Shown: in pieces, positions 1-9,647 of the stretch
How the letters are laid out: each line of letters starts with the position of its first letter
Numbering within the stretch: the stretch's first letter is position 1
Source: Acidobacteriota bacterium
Lineage (GTDB): Bacteria > Acidobacteriota > Terriglobia > Bryobacterales > Bryobacteraceae
Length of the DNA stretch: 34,567 bases
NCBI GenBank assembly: GCA_028876805.1
Contig: JAGWQP010000020.1
Coordinates: forward strand, 1 to 34,567
Direction of reading: 5' to 3'
Notes under the pieces: model-generated
Databases searched by the model: none
Told to the model about the DNA's origin: nothing
Seen by the model: the letters and a program-made list of their open reading frames with translations, nothing else
Position numbers and translations under genes: made by a program

Positions 1-71
1 CACCCCGACGCGCGGCGCAGCTCTCCATCCGCCATGCCCTACAATAGAGATACGGTTACTCGTTCCGCCCC

Positions 72-764
72 ATGCCAAAGCGAATCGCCATTGTGGAAGA
101 CGAAGCGGAACTTGCCTCTTTGATCGACTACAATCTGACCCGGCACGGCTTTGAAGCGCGGGTGCTCGGCGGCTCCGAGGGGACTCTGAAATCGCTCGAG
201 GGGCTGAAACCCGACCTCATCCTGCTCGACGTGATGCTTCCCGAGATGGATGGCTTCGAGCTGTGCCGCCAGATTCGCGGGTCTTCGGCGCTGGCGCGCA
301 CGCCGATCCTGTTTCTCACGGCCCGCTCCGACGAGGTCGACCGCGTGCTCGGTCTCGAGATCGGCGGCGACGACTACATGACCAAGCCGTTCAGCCCCCG
401 AGAGCTGGTCGCCCGCGTCAAAGCCCACCTCCGCCGCGAAGAGCTGGACGCTGAGCCGACCGTTTTCAACATCGGGCCGTTCAAGCTCGACCGCAGCGCC
501 CGCCGCGTGTTTCACGCGGATCGCGAGTTGACCCTGACTTCCACCGAATTCAATCTTCTGGAATTCTTCCTGACGCATCCCGGCCGCGCTTACAGCCGCG
601 ATCAGCTTCTGGAATCGGTTTGGGGTGAACAGCGCTTCGTGACGCCGCGCACCGTCGATGTGCACGTCCGCCGCCTGCGCGAGCAGATCGAAGAACAGCC
701 CGACAGCCCGCGCTACCTCACCACGGTTCGCGGCTTCGGCTACCGCTTCGAGGAGGCCCCGTGA
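72..764 (+). CDS. OmpR/PhoB-family response regulator
   Basis: N-terminal receiver domain (IVEDEAELASLIDYNL, DLILLDVMLPEMDG, LTARSDEVDRVLGLEIGGDDYMTKPFSPRELVARVKAHLRR) and C-terminal winged helix (LTSTEFNLLEFFLTHPGRAYSRDQLL...RTVDVHVRRLREQIE...VRGFGYRFE). Confidence 0.95.
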   Translation: MPKRIAIVEDEAELASLIDYNLTRHGFEARVLGGSEGTLKSLEGLKPDLILLDVMLPEMDGFELCRQIRGSSALARTPILFLTARSDEVDRVLGLEIGGDDYMTKPFSPRELVARVKAHLRREELDAEPTVFNIGPFKLDRSARRVFHADRELTLTSTEFNLLEFFLTHPGRAYSRDQLLESVWGEQRFVTPRTVDVHVRRLREQIEEQPDSPRYLTTVRGFGYRFEEAP

Positions 765-2224
765 CCGGGCGCATCTTTTTCAAGCTGATTGTGGGCATGT
801 TTGGCCTGCTGCTGGTCGCCATTGTCCTGGTCGATTACTTCGCCACCCAGGTGGCGAGGGATGCCTATATCGCGAACTTGCGGCGCCAGCTGGCCGACAA
901 AGGCCGGATGCTGGCATTATCCTTTCCCGAGCCCGCCCGCTTTCCCGCCGTCGGCGCCCGCGAGATCGCCCAGGCGGCTGGCGGCCGGGTCACGGTGATT
1001 CGATCCGACGGGCTGGTGCTGGCAGATTCGGAGGCCAACCCTCGGGAAATGGAGAATCACCGCAACCGACCGGAGCTGATCGACGCCTTCCGCGGTGTCG
1101 TCGGCTCCAGCATCCGGCGCAGCGCCACCATCGGTGTCGACTTCCTCTATGTCGCCGTGCCGATTCACGGCGGCGCCATTCGCATCGCGGTGCCGCTCTC
1201 TGCAATCAACCGCCAGGTCTCCGAGGTCCGGGCGAAGATTCTCTCCGGCACTGCGCTCGCCTTCCTGCCCGCCGTTGTCATCGCCGCGCTGCTCGCCCGC
1301 TGGGTCTCGCGGCGCTTCGGGAGCATCCTGGCATACGCCGGGGAACTGGCCAAGGGCAATTTTCGCGCCCGGCTGCCCAGCACGGGCGGCGCCGAGTTCG
1401 GAACCCTGGCACGCACGCTCAACGAAACGGCCGGAAATCTCGAGCAGACCATGGCGCAGCTCCAGCACGAGCACACCGAGCTTGAAAAGGTCGAGCGCAT
1501 CCGCAAGGATTTTGTGATCAATGTGTCACATGAGCTGCGCACGCCGCTTGCTTCCATCCAGGGCTACACCGAAACGCTCATCAGCGGCGCGCTCCAAGAT
1601 CCCCAGTACAACATGCGTTTTCTACGCATCATCCGCCATAACGCCGAGCGCCTAGCCCGCCTCACCGAGGACCTGCTGACGCTGTCCCGCATCGAGCAGA
1701 AGCGGCAGAAGTTCGAATTCGAAGCACACCGCGTCAACGATCTTCTGCGCGACGCGGTGGAGCTAATGACTCCCCTCGCCGAGAAGAACCAGATCCGCAT
1801 CTGGGAAGAGCCGGCACCGAGCGGCGTCGAAGTGTGGTGTGACAGCGAAGCGGTCTCCCAGATCCTGAGCAATCTTCTGGACAACGCCATCAAACACACA
1901 CCGGTGGGAGGCGCGATTACTGTGGGCGGGCGCGAGTCGGGGCGCTTCTTCGAGCTCTACGTCCGCGACACCGGGGTGGGCATCCCCGCCGAGGAACTGC
2001 CGCGGCTGTTCGAGCGCTTCTATCGCGTCGACAAAGCCCGCTCCCGTGAGCTAGGCGGCACCGGTCTGGGTCTTGCCATCGTCAAGCACCTGGTGGCCGC
2101 CCACAATGGAACGGCGCGCGTCGAAAGCCGCGTGAATGAAGGCTCCACGTTCTTTTTCACGCTGCCGGGGAGCGAATCCGAGCTCGGCGGCGAGCGTCTT
2201 AATCCCGAATTCACAGCGCTTTAA
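761..2224 (+). CDS. PhoR-like sensor histidine kinase (TM, HAMP, HisKA, HATPase_c)
   Basis: Overlaps the upstream regulator by 4 bp (ATGA-type GTGA). H-box VSHELRTPLASIQGYTETL, N-box LSNLLDNAIKHTP, G-boxes DTGVGIPAEELPRLFERFYRVDKARSRELGGTGLGLAIVKHLV. Confidence 0.95.
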   Translation: MTGRIFFKLIVGMFGLLLVAIVLVDYFATQVARDAYIANLRRQLADKGRMLALSFPEPARFPAVGAREIAQAAGGRVTVIRSDGLVLADSEANPREMENHRNRPELIDAFRGVVGSSIRRSATIGVDFLYVAVPIHGGAIRIAVPLSAINRQVSEVRAKILSGTALAFLPAVVIAALLARWVSRRFGSILAYAGELAKGNFRARLPSTGGAEFGTLARTLNETAGNLEQTMAQLQHEHTELEKVERIRKDFVINVSHELRTPLASIQGYTETLISGALQDPQYNMRFLRIIRHNAERLARLTEDLLTLSRIEQKRQKFEFEAHRVNDLLRDAVELMTPLAEKNQIRIWEEPAPSGVEVWCDSEAVSQILSNLLDNAIKHTPVGGAITVGGRESGRFFELYVRDTGVGIPAEELPRLFERFYRVDKARSRELGGTGLGLAIVKHLVAAHNGTARVESRVNEGSTFFFTLPGSESELGGERLNPEFTAL

Positions 2225-2272
2225 CGGTCCTGTAACGCGCGGGCTGTTAACTTGAGGAAGCCGAGGCCTGGA

Positions 2273-2974
2273 ATGAAAAAAATAATTCTTATCGAGGACG
2301 ACTCGGACCTGTTCGCACTCCTCCAATACAACCTCGAAAAAGAAGGCTTTGTCCTCACCGGATTACAGACCGGTCGCGGAGCCATCGAACTCTGCCGCCA
2401 GGTGCGGCCCGATCTGATCCTGCTCGATATCATGCTGCCCGACTCCGACGGGCTTGACATCTGCAAAGGTATCCGCAAGGATCCGGACTTGGCCGCCACT
2501 CCCATCATCTTTCTGACCGCGCGCGCCGCGGAAACCGACCGTATTGTCGGGTTGGAAGTCGGCGCCAACGACTACGTGGTCAAGCCCTTCTCCATCCGCG
2601 AGCTGATTGCTCGGATCAAGCTCCAGTTTCGCAATCAGGCGAGGCCGTCGCGCGTGCTCGAAGCCGGCGGGATTGAGCTCGACCGCACCAGCTGCCAGGT
2701 TCGCGTGAATAGCGTGCCGCTCGCACTCACCGCCACCGAGTTTCGCCTGTTGGAGTTTCTGATGAGCCGTCCCGGGGTAGTCTTCAGCCGCGAGCAATTA
2801 TTGAACGCCGTGTGGGGCCAGGACCGCGCCATCACCGACCGCGCCGTCGACGTCTACGTCCTCCGCCTCCGCCAGAAAGTCGAGCGCGACCCGGCCAATC
2901 CCCTTCTGATCCATTCGGTGCGCGGCTTCGGTTACACCTTCGAGCCCAGCCGCGACCGCGCCGTCACCGCGTAA
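2273..2974 (+). CDS. Second OmpR/PhoB-family response regulator
   Basis: MKKIILIEDDSDLFALLQYNLEKEGF...DLILLDIMLPDSDGLDICK...VGANDYVVKPFSIREL plus winged-helix C-terminus (VRGFGYTFEPS). Start moved to the ATG at 2273 from the track's 2252. Confidence 0.93.
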   Translation: MKKIILIEDDSDLFALLQYNLEKEGFVLTGLQTGRGAIELCRQVRPDLILLDIMLPDSDGLDICKGIRKDPDLAATPIIFLTARAAETDRIVGLEVGANDYVVKPFSIRELIARIKLQFRNQARPSRVLEAGGIELDRTSCQVRVNSVPLALTATEFRLLEFLMSRPGVVFSREQLLNAVWGQDRAITDRAVDVYVLRLRQKVERDPANPLLIHSVRGFGYTFEPSRDRAVTA

Positions 2975-3863
2975 CTTTCTCCGCGGCGGCACGCCTCAGC
3001 CGGTCCAGCACGCCGGCCCAATCCGGTCGATCGGGGGGCGGCTCCACCGCGATCCAGTCGAGCCCGCGCCGGTCGAGTTCGTGCAATTTCTCATAGAGGG
3101 ACGCGGCATATTCGGCTGCGTTCTGGGGCATCTCAAGTCCCAGCCGCAGCCACGCGCCATGGCCCGCCGGGGGCGGTGCCTCACGGCCCAAAAGAACCAG
3201 CGGAGTGCTCGGCCGGTAGTGCCGTAGGTGCATTCCCGGCGCCGGGTGCGCACCGCGACCGACGCCTGAGGAGACCTCGACCGGCCCAACGAGGGCTTCG
3301 ATCTCCGGCAGCGGAATCACGCCCGGCCGTAAGAGTTCCGCTCGACCCGCAAGCGAGAGCACGGTCGATTCGATTCCCACACGGGCGGGGCCTCCGTCCA
3401 GCACGAAGTCCGCCAGGTGTTCGGCGACATGTTCCGCCAGTGTGGGCGAAAGCTCTGTGAACCGGTTCGCGCTCGGCGCCGCAATCGGGGTGCCGGAGGT
3501 GCGAATCAATTCGAGCGCCACCGGATGCGCCGGCATCCGCAGCCCCACTGTCGGCAATCCCGCGGTGACGATGTCGGGAATTCGTGACGCCTTCGGAACC
3601 ACCAGCGTTAGCGGTCCTGGCCAATAGCGCTCGGCCAGGGTCTCGGCGGCTTCCGGCCATTCGGCCGCAAGCCGGCGCGCCATCTCCACCGAATCCACAT
3701 GAACAATCACAGGACTCGTCGACGGACGCCCCTTGGCCGCAAAAATTCGGGCCACGGCCTCAGCGTCAAGCGCGTTCGCGCCCAGCCCATAGACGGTTTC
3801 GGTTGGAAACGCGACCAGCCGTCCCGCGCGAATCAATGCCGCGGCCCGCTCGATATCGCTCAC
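2964..3863 (-). CDS. L-threonylcarbamoyladenylate synthase (Sua5/YrdC/YwlC family)
   Basis: IRAGRLVAFPTETVYGLGANALDAEAVARIFAAKGRPSTSPVIVHV...YWPGPLTLVVPK...GLRMPAHPVALELI...GTPIAAPSANRFTELSPT...HYRPSTPLVLL. GTG start at 3863 overlaps the prfB stop (GTGA). The track ORF extending to 4196 is over-extended. Confidence 0.92.
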   Translation of the reverse strand: MSDIERAAALIRAGRLVAFPTETVYGLGANALDAEAVARIFAAKGRPSTSPVIVHVDSVEMARRLAAEWPEAAETLAERYWPGPLTLVVPKASRIPDIVTAGLPTVGLRMPAHPVALELIRTSGTPIAAPSANRFTELSPTLAEHVAEHLADFVLDGGPARVGIESTVLSLAGRAELLRPGVIPLPEIEALVGPVEVSSGVGRGAHPAPGMHLRHYRPSTPLVLLGREAPPPAGHGAWLRLGLEMPQNAAEYAASLYEKLHELDRRGLDWIAVEPPPDRPDWAGVLDRLRRAAAEKVTR

Positions 3864-5006
3864 TCCGGGGCGCCCTCGGAGCCTTCGTCTTTGCCGTCGC
3901 CGGCAGTCCTGCCGGTCTTTCGCCACACCAGATACGCATGGATCATTGGTTCCAAGTCGCCTTCCAGCACTCGGTCCACGTCTCCTAAGGCGAGCTTGCT
4001 GCGCAGGTCCTTTACCAGCCGGTACGGCGCCAGCACATAATTTCGGATCTGACTTCCGAAGTTGATGTCGAGCTTCGCATCTTCGGTCTTGCGGGTTTCC
4101 TCGCGCTTCCGTTCGAGCTCGTGCTCGTACAACCGCGCCCGCAATTGCTTGAAGGCGCTGTCGCGGTTCTTGTGCTGCGACCGCTCGTTCTGGCACTGCA
4201 CCACGATTCCAGTCGGAAAGTGCGTGATCCGCACCGCGGAATCGGTCATATTCACGTGCTGCCCTCCGGCGCCCGAGGAGCGAAAGGTGTCGATGCGCAG
4301 GTCCTCGGGCCGGATCTCGATCTTGATCTCGTCGTCCACCTGCGGATAAACGAACACGGAGGCAAACGAAGTGTGGCGCCGCGCGTTCGCGTCAAACGGC
4401 GAGATCCGCACCAAGCGGTGCACGCCGATCTCCGACTGCAGCAGCCCATAGGCATTTTCGCCATTCACCTCGAAGGTCGCCGACTTGATGCCCGCGCCTT
4501 CTCCCTCCAGCCGGTCGGTGATCACGGTGCCGAAACCCTGGCGTTCCGCCCACCGCAGGTACATACGCAGCAGCATCTCGGCCCAGTCCTGGCTCTCTGT
4601 GCCGCCCGCTCCGGGGTGAATGGTCACGATCGCGCTGCGCACGTCGTTTTCGCCGGAGAGCAGCATCGTGGTTTCTAGCTTCTCCAGCAGGTCTTGGTAC
4701 GCTTTCATCTCACGCGCAATGTCGGTGTGGACATCCTCGCCCTCGCGCGCCAGTTCGAATAGCGTGTCGAGGTCCTCGGTGAGGGCGCGCACGCGCTCGT
4801 CGCTTGTGATCGTCTCCTCCAGCCGCTTCCGGTCCTGCATGACTTTCTGGCTTTTTTCCGGCTGGCTCCAGAAATCCGGAGCGGCGATCTGCTGTTCGAG
4901 TCTAGCTAGTTTTTGTTTTTGCGCTGGAGCGTCAAAGATACCTCCGCACAGCCAACGCCTGCACGCGGAGGGGAACATATTCGCGGTCCAGTTCTTCTAC
5001 GGTCAT
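3860..5006 (-). CDS. prfB: Peptide chain release factor 2 (RF2) with programmed +1 frameshift
   Basis: The main ORF carries RF2 signatures (GAGGTESQDWAEMLLRMYLRWAERQGF; RSSGAGGQHVNMTDSAVRITHFPTGIVVQCQNERSQHKNRDSAFKQLRARLYE). The upstream 0-frame starts at ATG 5006 (MTVEELDREYVPLRVQALAVRRYL) and stops at TGA 4934-4932. The slip site is CGGAGG-TAT-CTT-TGA-C. Confidence 0.95.
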
Positions 5007-5612
5007 TTACTCCAATTCTAACAAATACCCCTTTTTGCCCACATTCATCGCGCGCGTCCGGCCCATCTCGATCGTGACGCCTTCGGCCTCATGGATGTGG
5101 CCGCAGAAGAAGTATTCCGGCTGGTGCTTTTCGATGAACTCCCGCACTGAATGGGATCCAGCGTGCACGCCGTTGCGGACCTCGTCGAGCGCTGTCCCAA
5201 ACGGCGGCGCATGACAGATCAGCACCAGCGGGGTGAGACCGGCAAACCGCTGCAACCGTTCGCCGATCTCGAGCTCGCTATACTCGCCGGGAGTATCAAA
5301 CGGCGTCGGATTCGAATATCCTAGCCCGGCGACGCGCCACTTTCCCACCTGTATATGACGCTCGTGGAAATTGTGCAGTCCAAAGCGCGCGCACATGGTA
5401 TCCACCAGTTCGGCCGATTCATGATTCCCCGGGAGCACGTAAACTTTGTCGCCGCGCGCCTCTAAGATTTCACCGCAACGCTCGATGCCTTTGGCCCAGC
5501 TCACCTGATCACCCGCGGCGATATAGTAGTCGGCCTCGAGCGCCAGCAGTCTTTCGAGCGTCTTCCAATCGTTGTGAATATCGGAGAAGATGACGAGCTT
5601 CACAGACCGCAT
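5007..5612 (-). CDS. Metallophosphoesterase (calcineurin-like)
   Basis: KLVIFSDIHNDWKTLERLL, IAAGDQVS, VLPGNHES, LVLICHAPPFGTALD, YFFCGHIHEAEG motifs. Its stop is immediately followed by the prfB ATG (TAAATG). Confidence 0.88.
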   Translation of the reverse strand: MRSVKLVIFSDIHNDWKTLERLLALEADYYIAAGDQVSWAKGIERCGEILEARGDKVYVLPGNHESAELVDTMCARFGLHNFHERHIQVGKWRVAGLGYSNPTPFDTPGEYSELEIGERLQRFAGLTPLVLICHAPPFGTALDEVRNGVHAGSHSVREFIEKHQPEYFFCGHIHEAEGVTIEMGRTRAMNVGKKGYLLELE

Positions 5613-5653
5613 CTTAACCCAGACCCGATATACTTTTGGATGCCGGACCGGTC

Positions 5654-6805
5654 ATGGGCGACTACGACAGCGAGCTGTCCCGCATTGTCGAGGAACTGAA
5701 CCGCGCGGCGCCCAGTCAGAAGTCGGCGCCGGGCACGCCTGGGTCGACGGCATCGCTCGATCAACTGCTGGACTTCGCCACCAAACGCAACGCCTCCGAC
5801 ATCCTGCTGGTGGCGGGGGCCCCCCCGGTTCTGCGGGTCAACGGAGCGCTGGCGCCCAACCTGGGCGCTGCTCTCGGCCCGGAAGACGTCCGCACCCTCA
5901 TGCTGCCGTTGCTTGCACCTTCGCAGATCGAGGAGCTCCAGAAACGCAGATCCGTCGACTTCGGGTTTGTCCGCGAAGGCGTTGGTCGTTTCCGCGTGAA
6001 CATCCATCACCAGCGCGGTACACTCGCGGCGAGCATCCGCCTGCTCCCCTCCCGCATCCCGTCGCTCGAATCCCTGCACCTTCCTGGGTCCCTCGCTAAG
6101 CTGGCCGAGCGCCGCCAAGGTCTAGTCCTGGTTACTGGCGCCACAGGCTGCGGCAAGACTTCGACGCTCGCTGCCTTGATCGACCTCATCAACACCCGCC
6201 GCGCCGCACACGTGGTCACCATCGAGGACCCGGTCGAATACCAGCACGTCAACCGCGCCGCCATCATCGAGCAGATCGAACTCGGCCGTGATACCCCCGA
6301 TTTCACCGGCACCCTCCGCAGCATTGTCCGCCAGACTCCGGACGTGATCCTCATCGGAGAAATGCGCGATACCGAAACCGTCGCCACCGCCCTGACCGCG
6401 GCCGAGACCGGCCACCTGGTCCTGTCCACACTGCACACCAACGACGCCATCCAGGCCGTCAGCCGGATCCTCGATTCTTTCCCCACCGCCAACCAGCCGC
6501 AGATCCGCCAGCAGCTGTCGCTTGCGCTGCTGGCCATCATCGCCCAGCAGTTGGTGCCCGGCACAGACGGCCAATCTCGGTGGCCGGCCACCGAGATCAT
6601 GATTGCCACCGACGCGGTGCGGGCCCTCATCCGGAAAGGCGACGACCATCAACTCCGCAGCCAGATCTCAGTCGGCCGCGCCGACGGCATGATGACCATG
6701 GAGCAGTCGCTCGCCGAGCTGGTGCGCACCGGCCGCATCCACCGGGAAACCGCCCTCGCGCATTGCTTTCGCGTCGAGGACCTCCGCCATTACCTCGGAT
6801 CGTAA
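5654..6805 (+). CDS. PilT-like twitching motility / type IV pilus retraction ATPase
   Basis: LDQLLDFATKRNASDILLVAGAPPVLRVNGAL, Walker A GATGCGKTSTLAALID, Asp box VVTIEDPVEYQH, Walker B PDVILIGEMRDTETVATALTAAETGHLVLSTLHTNDAIQAVSRILDSFP. Confidence 0.92.
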   Translation: MGDYDSELSRIVEELNRAAPSQKSAPGTPGSTASLDQLLDFATKRNASDILLVAGAPPVLRVNGALAPNLGAALGPEDVRTLMLPLLAPSQIEELQKRRSVDFGFVREGVGRFRVNIHHQRGTLAASIRLLPSRIPSLESLHLPGSLAKLAERRQGLVLVTGATGCGKTSTLAALIDLINTRRAAHVVTIEDPVEYQHVNRAAIIEQIELGRDTPDFTGTLRSIVRQTPDVILIGEMRDTETVATALTAAETGHLVLSTLHTNDAIQAVSRILDSFPTANQPQIRQQLSLALLAIIAQQLVPGTDGQSRWPATEIMIATDAVRALIRKGDDHQLRSQISVGRADGMMTMEQSLAELVRTGRIHRETALAHCFRVEDLRHYLGS

Positions 6806-6858
6806 TCGGCTTTTTCCCTGCCCGTGCCTGCCGGGCTATCATGTTCAGGAGGTCTACC

Positions 6859-7668
6859 GTGCCTGTTCGTTTCCCGGCCTCCCTGACCACGACCGCGGTG
6901 ATAACGGCGCTCTCGTTTGCGGCCGCCGCGCAAGATGATTTCGACGGCAAGCAGGTGGCCGCCGCGCTTACTCGCAACAACATTGCTCCCGCTCCGCGCC
7001 TGGGAGATGGCCATCCCGATCTGGGCAATGCGACAGGTTCCTGGGTCCCTCCCGGGGTCGGCGATATGGCGGGCACCCACGGCGGCTTTGCTGGCAGCGC
7101 ACAACCCGAAAGGAAGCAGGACATCCCCTTTCTCTCCTGGGCCAAGACCCTCTTTGAACAGCGCAACGCCAACGTCACCAGAGACGACCCGGAGGGATTC
7201 TGCTTGCCGCCTGGAGGCCCGCGCCTGTACGCCACTTCTTTTCCGTTCCAGATCTACCAACTCCCCAACCGCATCCTCTTTGTCTTCGAAGGTGGCGCCC
7301 ACATGTGGCGGGTCGTCTACATGGACGGGCGCAAGCACACGCCAGCCGACCGTTTGAATCCCACGTATCTGGGCGAAGGTATCGGACATTGGGAGGGCGA
7401 CACTCTGGTTGTCGACGTCACCGGCTTCAACAATCGCACTTGGCTCGATGCCGCCGGCCATCCCCACACCGAACAACTCCACGTCGTTGAGCGCTTCACT
7501 CGCGTGAATCAGTTGATTCTCCATTACGAAGCGACCATCGAGGATCCTGGCGCTTACACCGGTCCCTGGACCACCAGCTGGAACATCCTGTTCCACCCAG
7601 GCATGGAGCCCTACGAATACGTCTGCCAGGAGAACAACGCCGACCTCAAACACCTGGTCGGGAAGTAG
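6859..7668 (+). CDS. Secreted protein of unknown function (paralog family A, copy 1)
   Basis: Signal-peptide-like N-terminus. AGGAGG lies 7 nt upstream of the GTG at 6859. Conserved block RVVYMDGRKHT...GIGHWEGDTLVVDVTGFNNRTWLD...LHVVERFTRVNQLILHYEATIEDPGAYTGPW...YEYVCQENN shared with five other ORFs here. Confidence 0.8.
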   Translation: MPVRFPASLTTTAVITALSFAAAAQDDFDGKQVAAALTRNNIAPAPRLGDGHPDLGNATGSWVPPGVGDMAGTHGGFAGSAQPERKQDIPFLSWAKTLFEQRNANVTRDDPEGFCLPPGGPRLYATSFPFQIYQLPNRILFVFEGGAHMWRVVYMDGRKHTPADRLNPTYLGEGIGHWEGDTLVVDVTGFNNRTWLDAAGHPHTEQLHVVERFTRVNQLILHYEATIEDPGAYTGPWTTSWNILFHPGMEPYEYVCQENNADLKHLVGK

Positions 7669-7768
7669 CATCGCGCGCCTGGCTGCAGCTCGACGTCCGC
7701 CACCCCCGCTTGACACCGGATTCGTCGACAGGTACGATCAACCGCAAACCATCTTTGAGAACGGCGCT

Positions 7769-8590
7769 ATGCGAAACCGACTTCGAGACTTGATGATCGT
7801 TTGGACTGCTCTGGCTGGCCTTGGGTCACTGGCCGCCATGCTGGCCGTGGCGCAGGCCCCGGCGTACCGGGCGCCGCGGACTGCCGATGCAAAGCCCAAC
7901 TTGAACGGGATCTGGCAAGCGCTCAACACAGCGGATTGGGATCTCCAAGGCCATGCGGCCGCACAAGGACCGGTACTTTTGCTCGGAGCGGCCTTCTCGG
8001 TCCCGCCCGGCTTGGGCGTCGTCGAAGGCGAGGAGATCCCGTACCTGCCGGCGGCAGCGACCAAAAAGAAGGAGAATCAAGCCAACTGGGCCAAGCTCGA
8101 CCCGGAGGTCAAATGTTATCTGCCGGGCGTGCCCCGCGCCACCTATCTCCCTTATCCCTTCCAGATCATTCAGTCCCAGAAGGTGATTATGATTTCGTAC
8201 GAGTTCGCGGGGGCGGTTCGCACCATCAATATGGAGGCTCCGACAAAGGCACCTGCCGACAGTTGGATGGGGTGGTCGAACGGTCATTGGGAGGGCGAGT
8301 CGCTGGTGGTTGACGTCACCAGCCAAAATGACCAAACCTGGTTCGACCGGGCCGGTGATTTTCATAGCGACGCCCTGCACGTGGTGGAGCGCTACACACC
8401 GCGCAGCGCCGACACGCTGACCTACGAAGCGACGATCGAGGACTCCAAGACTTTTTCGCGGCCCTGGAAGATCAGCATGCCGCTTTATCGTCACGTGGAG
8501 AAAGACGCCCGGATGCTGGAATACAAATGTGTCGAGTTCAGTGAAGAGTTGTTGTATGGGCATCTGCGGAAGAAGCCCAGCAACCCGTAA
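7769..8590 (+). CDS. Secreted protein of unknown function (paralog family A, copy 2)
   Basis: Hydrophobic N-terminus, then PNLNGIWQALN...GHWEGESLVVDVTSQNDQTWFD...LHVVERYTPRSADTLTYEATIEDSKTFSRPWKISMPLY. Confidence 0.8.
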   Translation: MRNRLRDLMIVWTALAGLGSLAAMLAVAQAPAYRAPRTADAKPNLNGIWQALNTADWDLQGHAAAQGPVLLLGAAFSVPPGLGVVEGEEIPYLPAAATKKKENQANWAKLDPEVKCYLPGVPRATYLPYPFQIIQSQKVIMISYEFAGAVRTINMEAPTKAPADSWMGWSNGHWEGESLVVDVTSQNDQTWFDRAGDFHSDALHVVERYTPRSADTLTYEATIEDSKTFSRPWKISMPLYRHVEKDARMLEYKCVEFSEELLYGHLRKKPSNP

Positions 8591-8603
8591 GGATGGAGGC
8601 GCC

Positions 8604-9629
8604 ATGACCCGTCGTTTGCTTGCTTTCACAACGGCTTTCGCGGCCACAGTATTGGTTCTGCTGCTTGGCGAGACCCCTGCACGGGCTCAATCGCCGGCGA
8701 AGAAAGCAGCCCCGGCCGGCAAGTCCTGGACCCCACCACGCACGCCGGACGGCACCCCGGACCTGCAGGGAATCTGGACCGACTCCACGCTGACGCCTTT
8801 GGAAAGGCCCAAGGGTCTGGGGGCCAAAGAGTTCTACACCGAAGAGGAATTTGCCAAACTTTCGGCGCGGGTCCGCCAAGGCGAAGTGGGCGAGGAAGGC
8901 GATTTGGGCGCCGCCCGCGAGCAAACCCTCCGCTACGATCTCAGCCTGTACGGATTTGACATCACCAAGGCGCGGTTCGCGTCCAACCGGCGGACTTCTC
9001 TCGTCGTGGGACCGGAGGGCGTCGTGCCTCCCATGCTTCCCGAGGCGAGAAAGAGGAACGCCGAACGCACCGCGAAAAACAAGGGACACGAATTCGACAG
9101 TTACGAGAACCGGCCCCTGAGCGAGCGCTGCATCCTGATGAATCAGGAGCGGATTCCGATGCTTCCCGGAGCCAACGACAACAACCTTCTACAGATTGTG
9201 CAAGGCCCGGGCTACGTAACCCTGCTTCACGAGATCGACCATGACACGCGCGTCATCCCCACTGATGGGCGCCCCCATGTGCCGCAGAACATCCGCCTTT
9301 ACCAGGGAGACTCGGTGGGCCATTGGGAAGGCGATACGCTGGTGGTGGACACCACCAATTTCACGAACCTGACAGCCTTCCGGGGATCGAGCGACAGGCT
9401 GCATTTGGTGGAACGCTTCACGCGCACGGCGGAGGACACGGTCGCGTACCGCTTCACAGTGGAAGATCCCACTACCTGGGACAGACCCTGGACCGCGGAG
9501 GTTCCGATGACCAAGACACAAGGACCGGTGTACGAGTGGGCCTGCCATGAGGGGAATTCGATGATCTCCACCATCCTCAATGGAGCGCGCGTCACCGAGG
9601 CACAGGGCGCCGAGAAAGCAGGGAAATAA
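8604..9629 (+). CDS. Secreted protein of unknown function (paralog family A, copy 3)
   Basis: Signal peptide, SWTPPRTPDGTPDLQGIWTDSTLTPLERP, GHWEGDTLVVDTTNFTN, LHLVERFTRTAEDTVAYRFTVEDPTTWDRPWTAEVPM, YEWACHEGN. Confidence 0.82.
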   Translation: MTRRLLAFTTAFAATVLVLLLGETPARAQSPAKKAAPAGKSWTPPRTPDGTPDLQGIWTDSTLTPLERPKGLGAKEFYTEEEFAKLSARVRQGEVGEEGDLGAAREQTLRYDLSLYGFDITKARFASNRRTSLVVGPEGVVPPMLPEARKRNAERTAKNKGHEFDSYENRPLSERCILMNQERIPMLPGANDNNLLQIVQGPGYVTLLHEIDHDTRVIPTDGRPHVPQNIRLYQGDSVGHWEGDTLVVDTTNFTNLTAFRGSSDRLHLVERFTRTAEDTVAYRFTVEDPTTWDRPWTAEVPMTKTQGPVYEWACHEGNSMISTILNGARVTEAQGAEKAGK

Positions 9630-9647
9630 GGACTTATGGGAGGGAAA

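Noticed and set aside
39-665. 208-aa minus-strand ORF antisense to the first response regulator
   Set aside because: Arginine/glutamine-rich shadow ORF typical of GC-rich coding DNA; the plus-strand regulator is unambiguous.
2221-2250. Possible Pho-box-like repeats (CTGTAAC ... CTGTTAA) before the second regulator
   Set aside because: Repeat spacing is 14 nt, not the 11 nt of the E. coli Pho box, and only two partial matches are seen.
3864-4196. N-terminal extension of the 410-aa ORF (2964-4196) upstream of the Sua5 domain
   Set aside because: Overlaps prfB in another frame with low-complexity Arg/Ala-rich sequence; the GTG at 3863, overlapping the prfB stop, is the plausible start.
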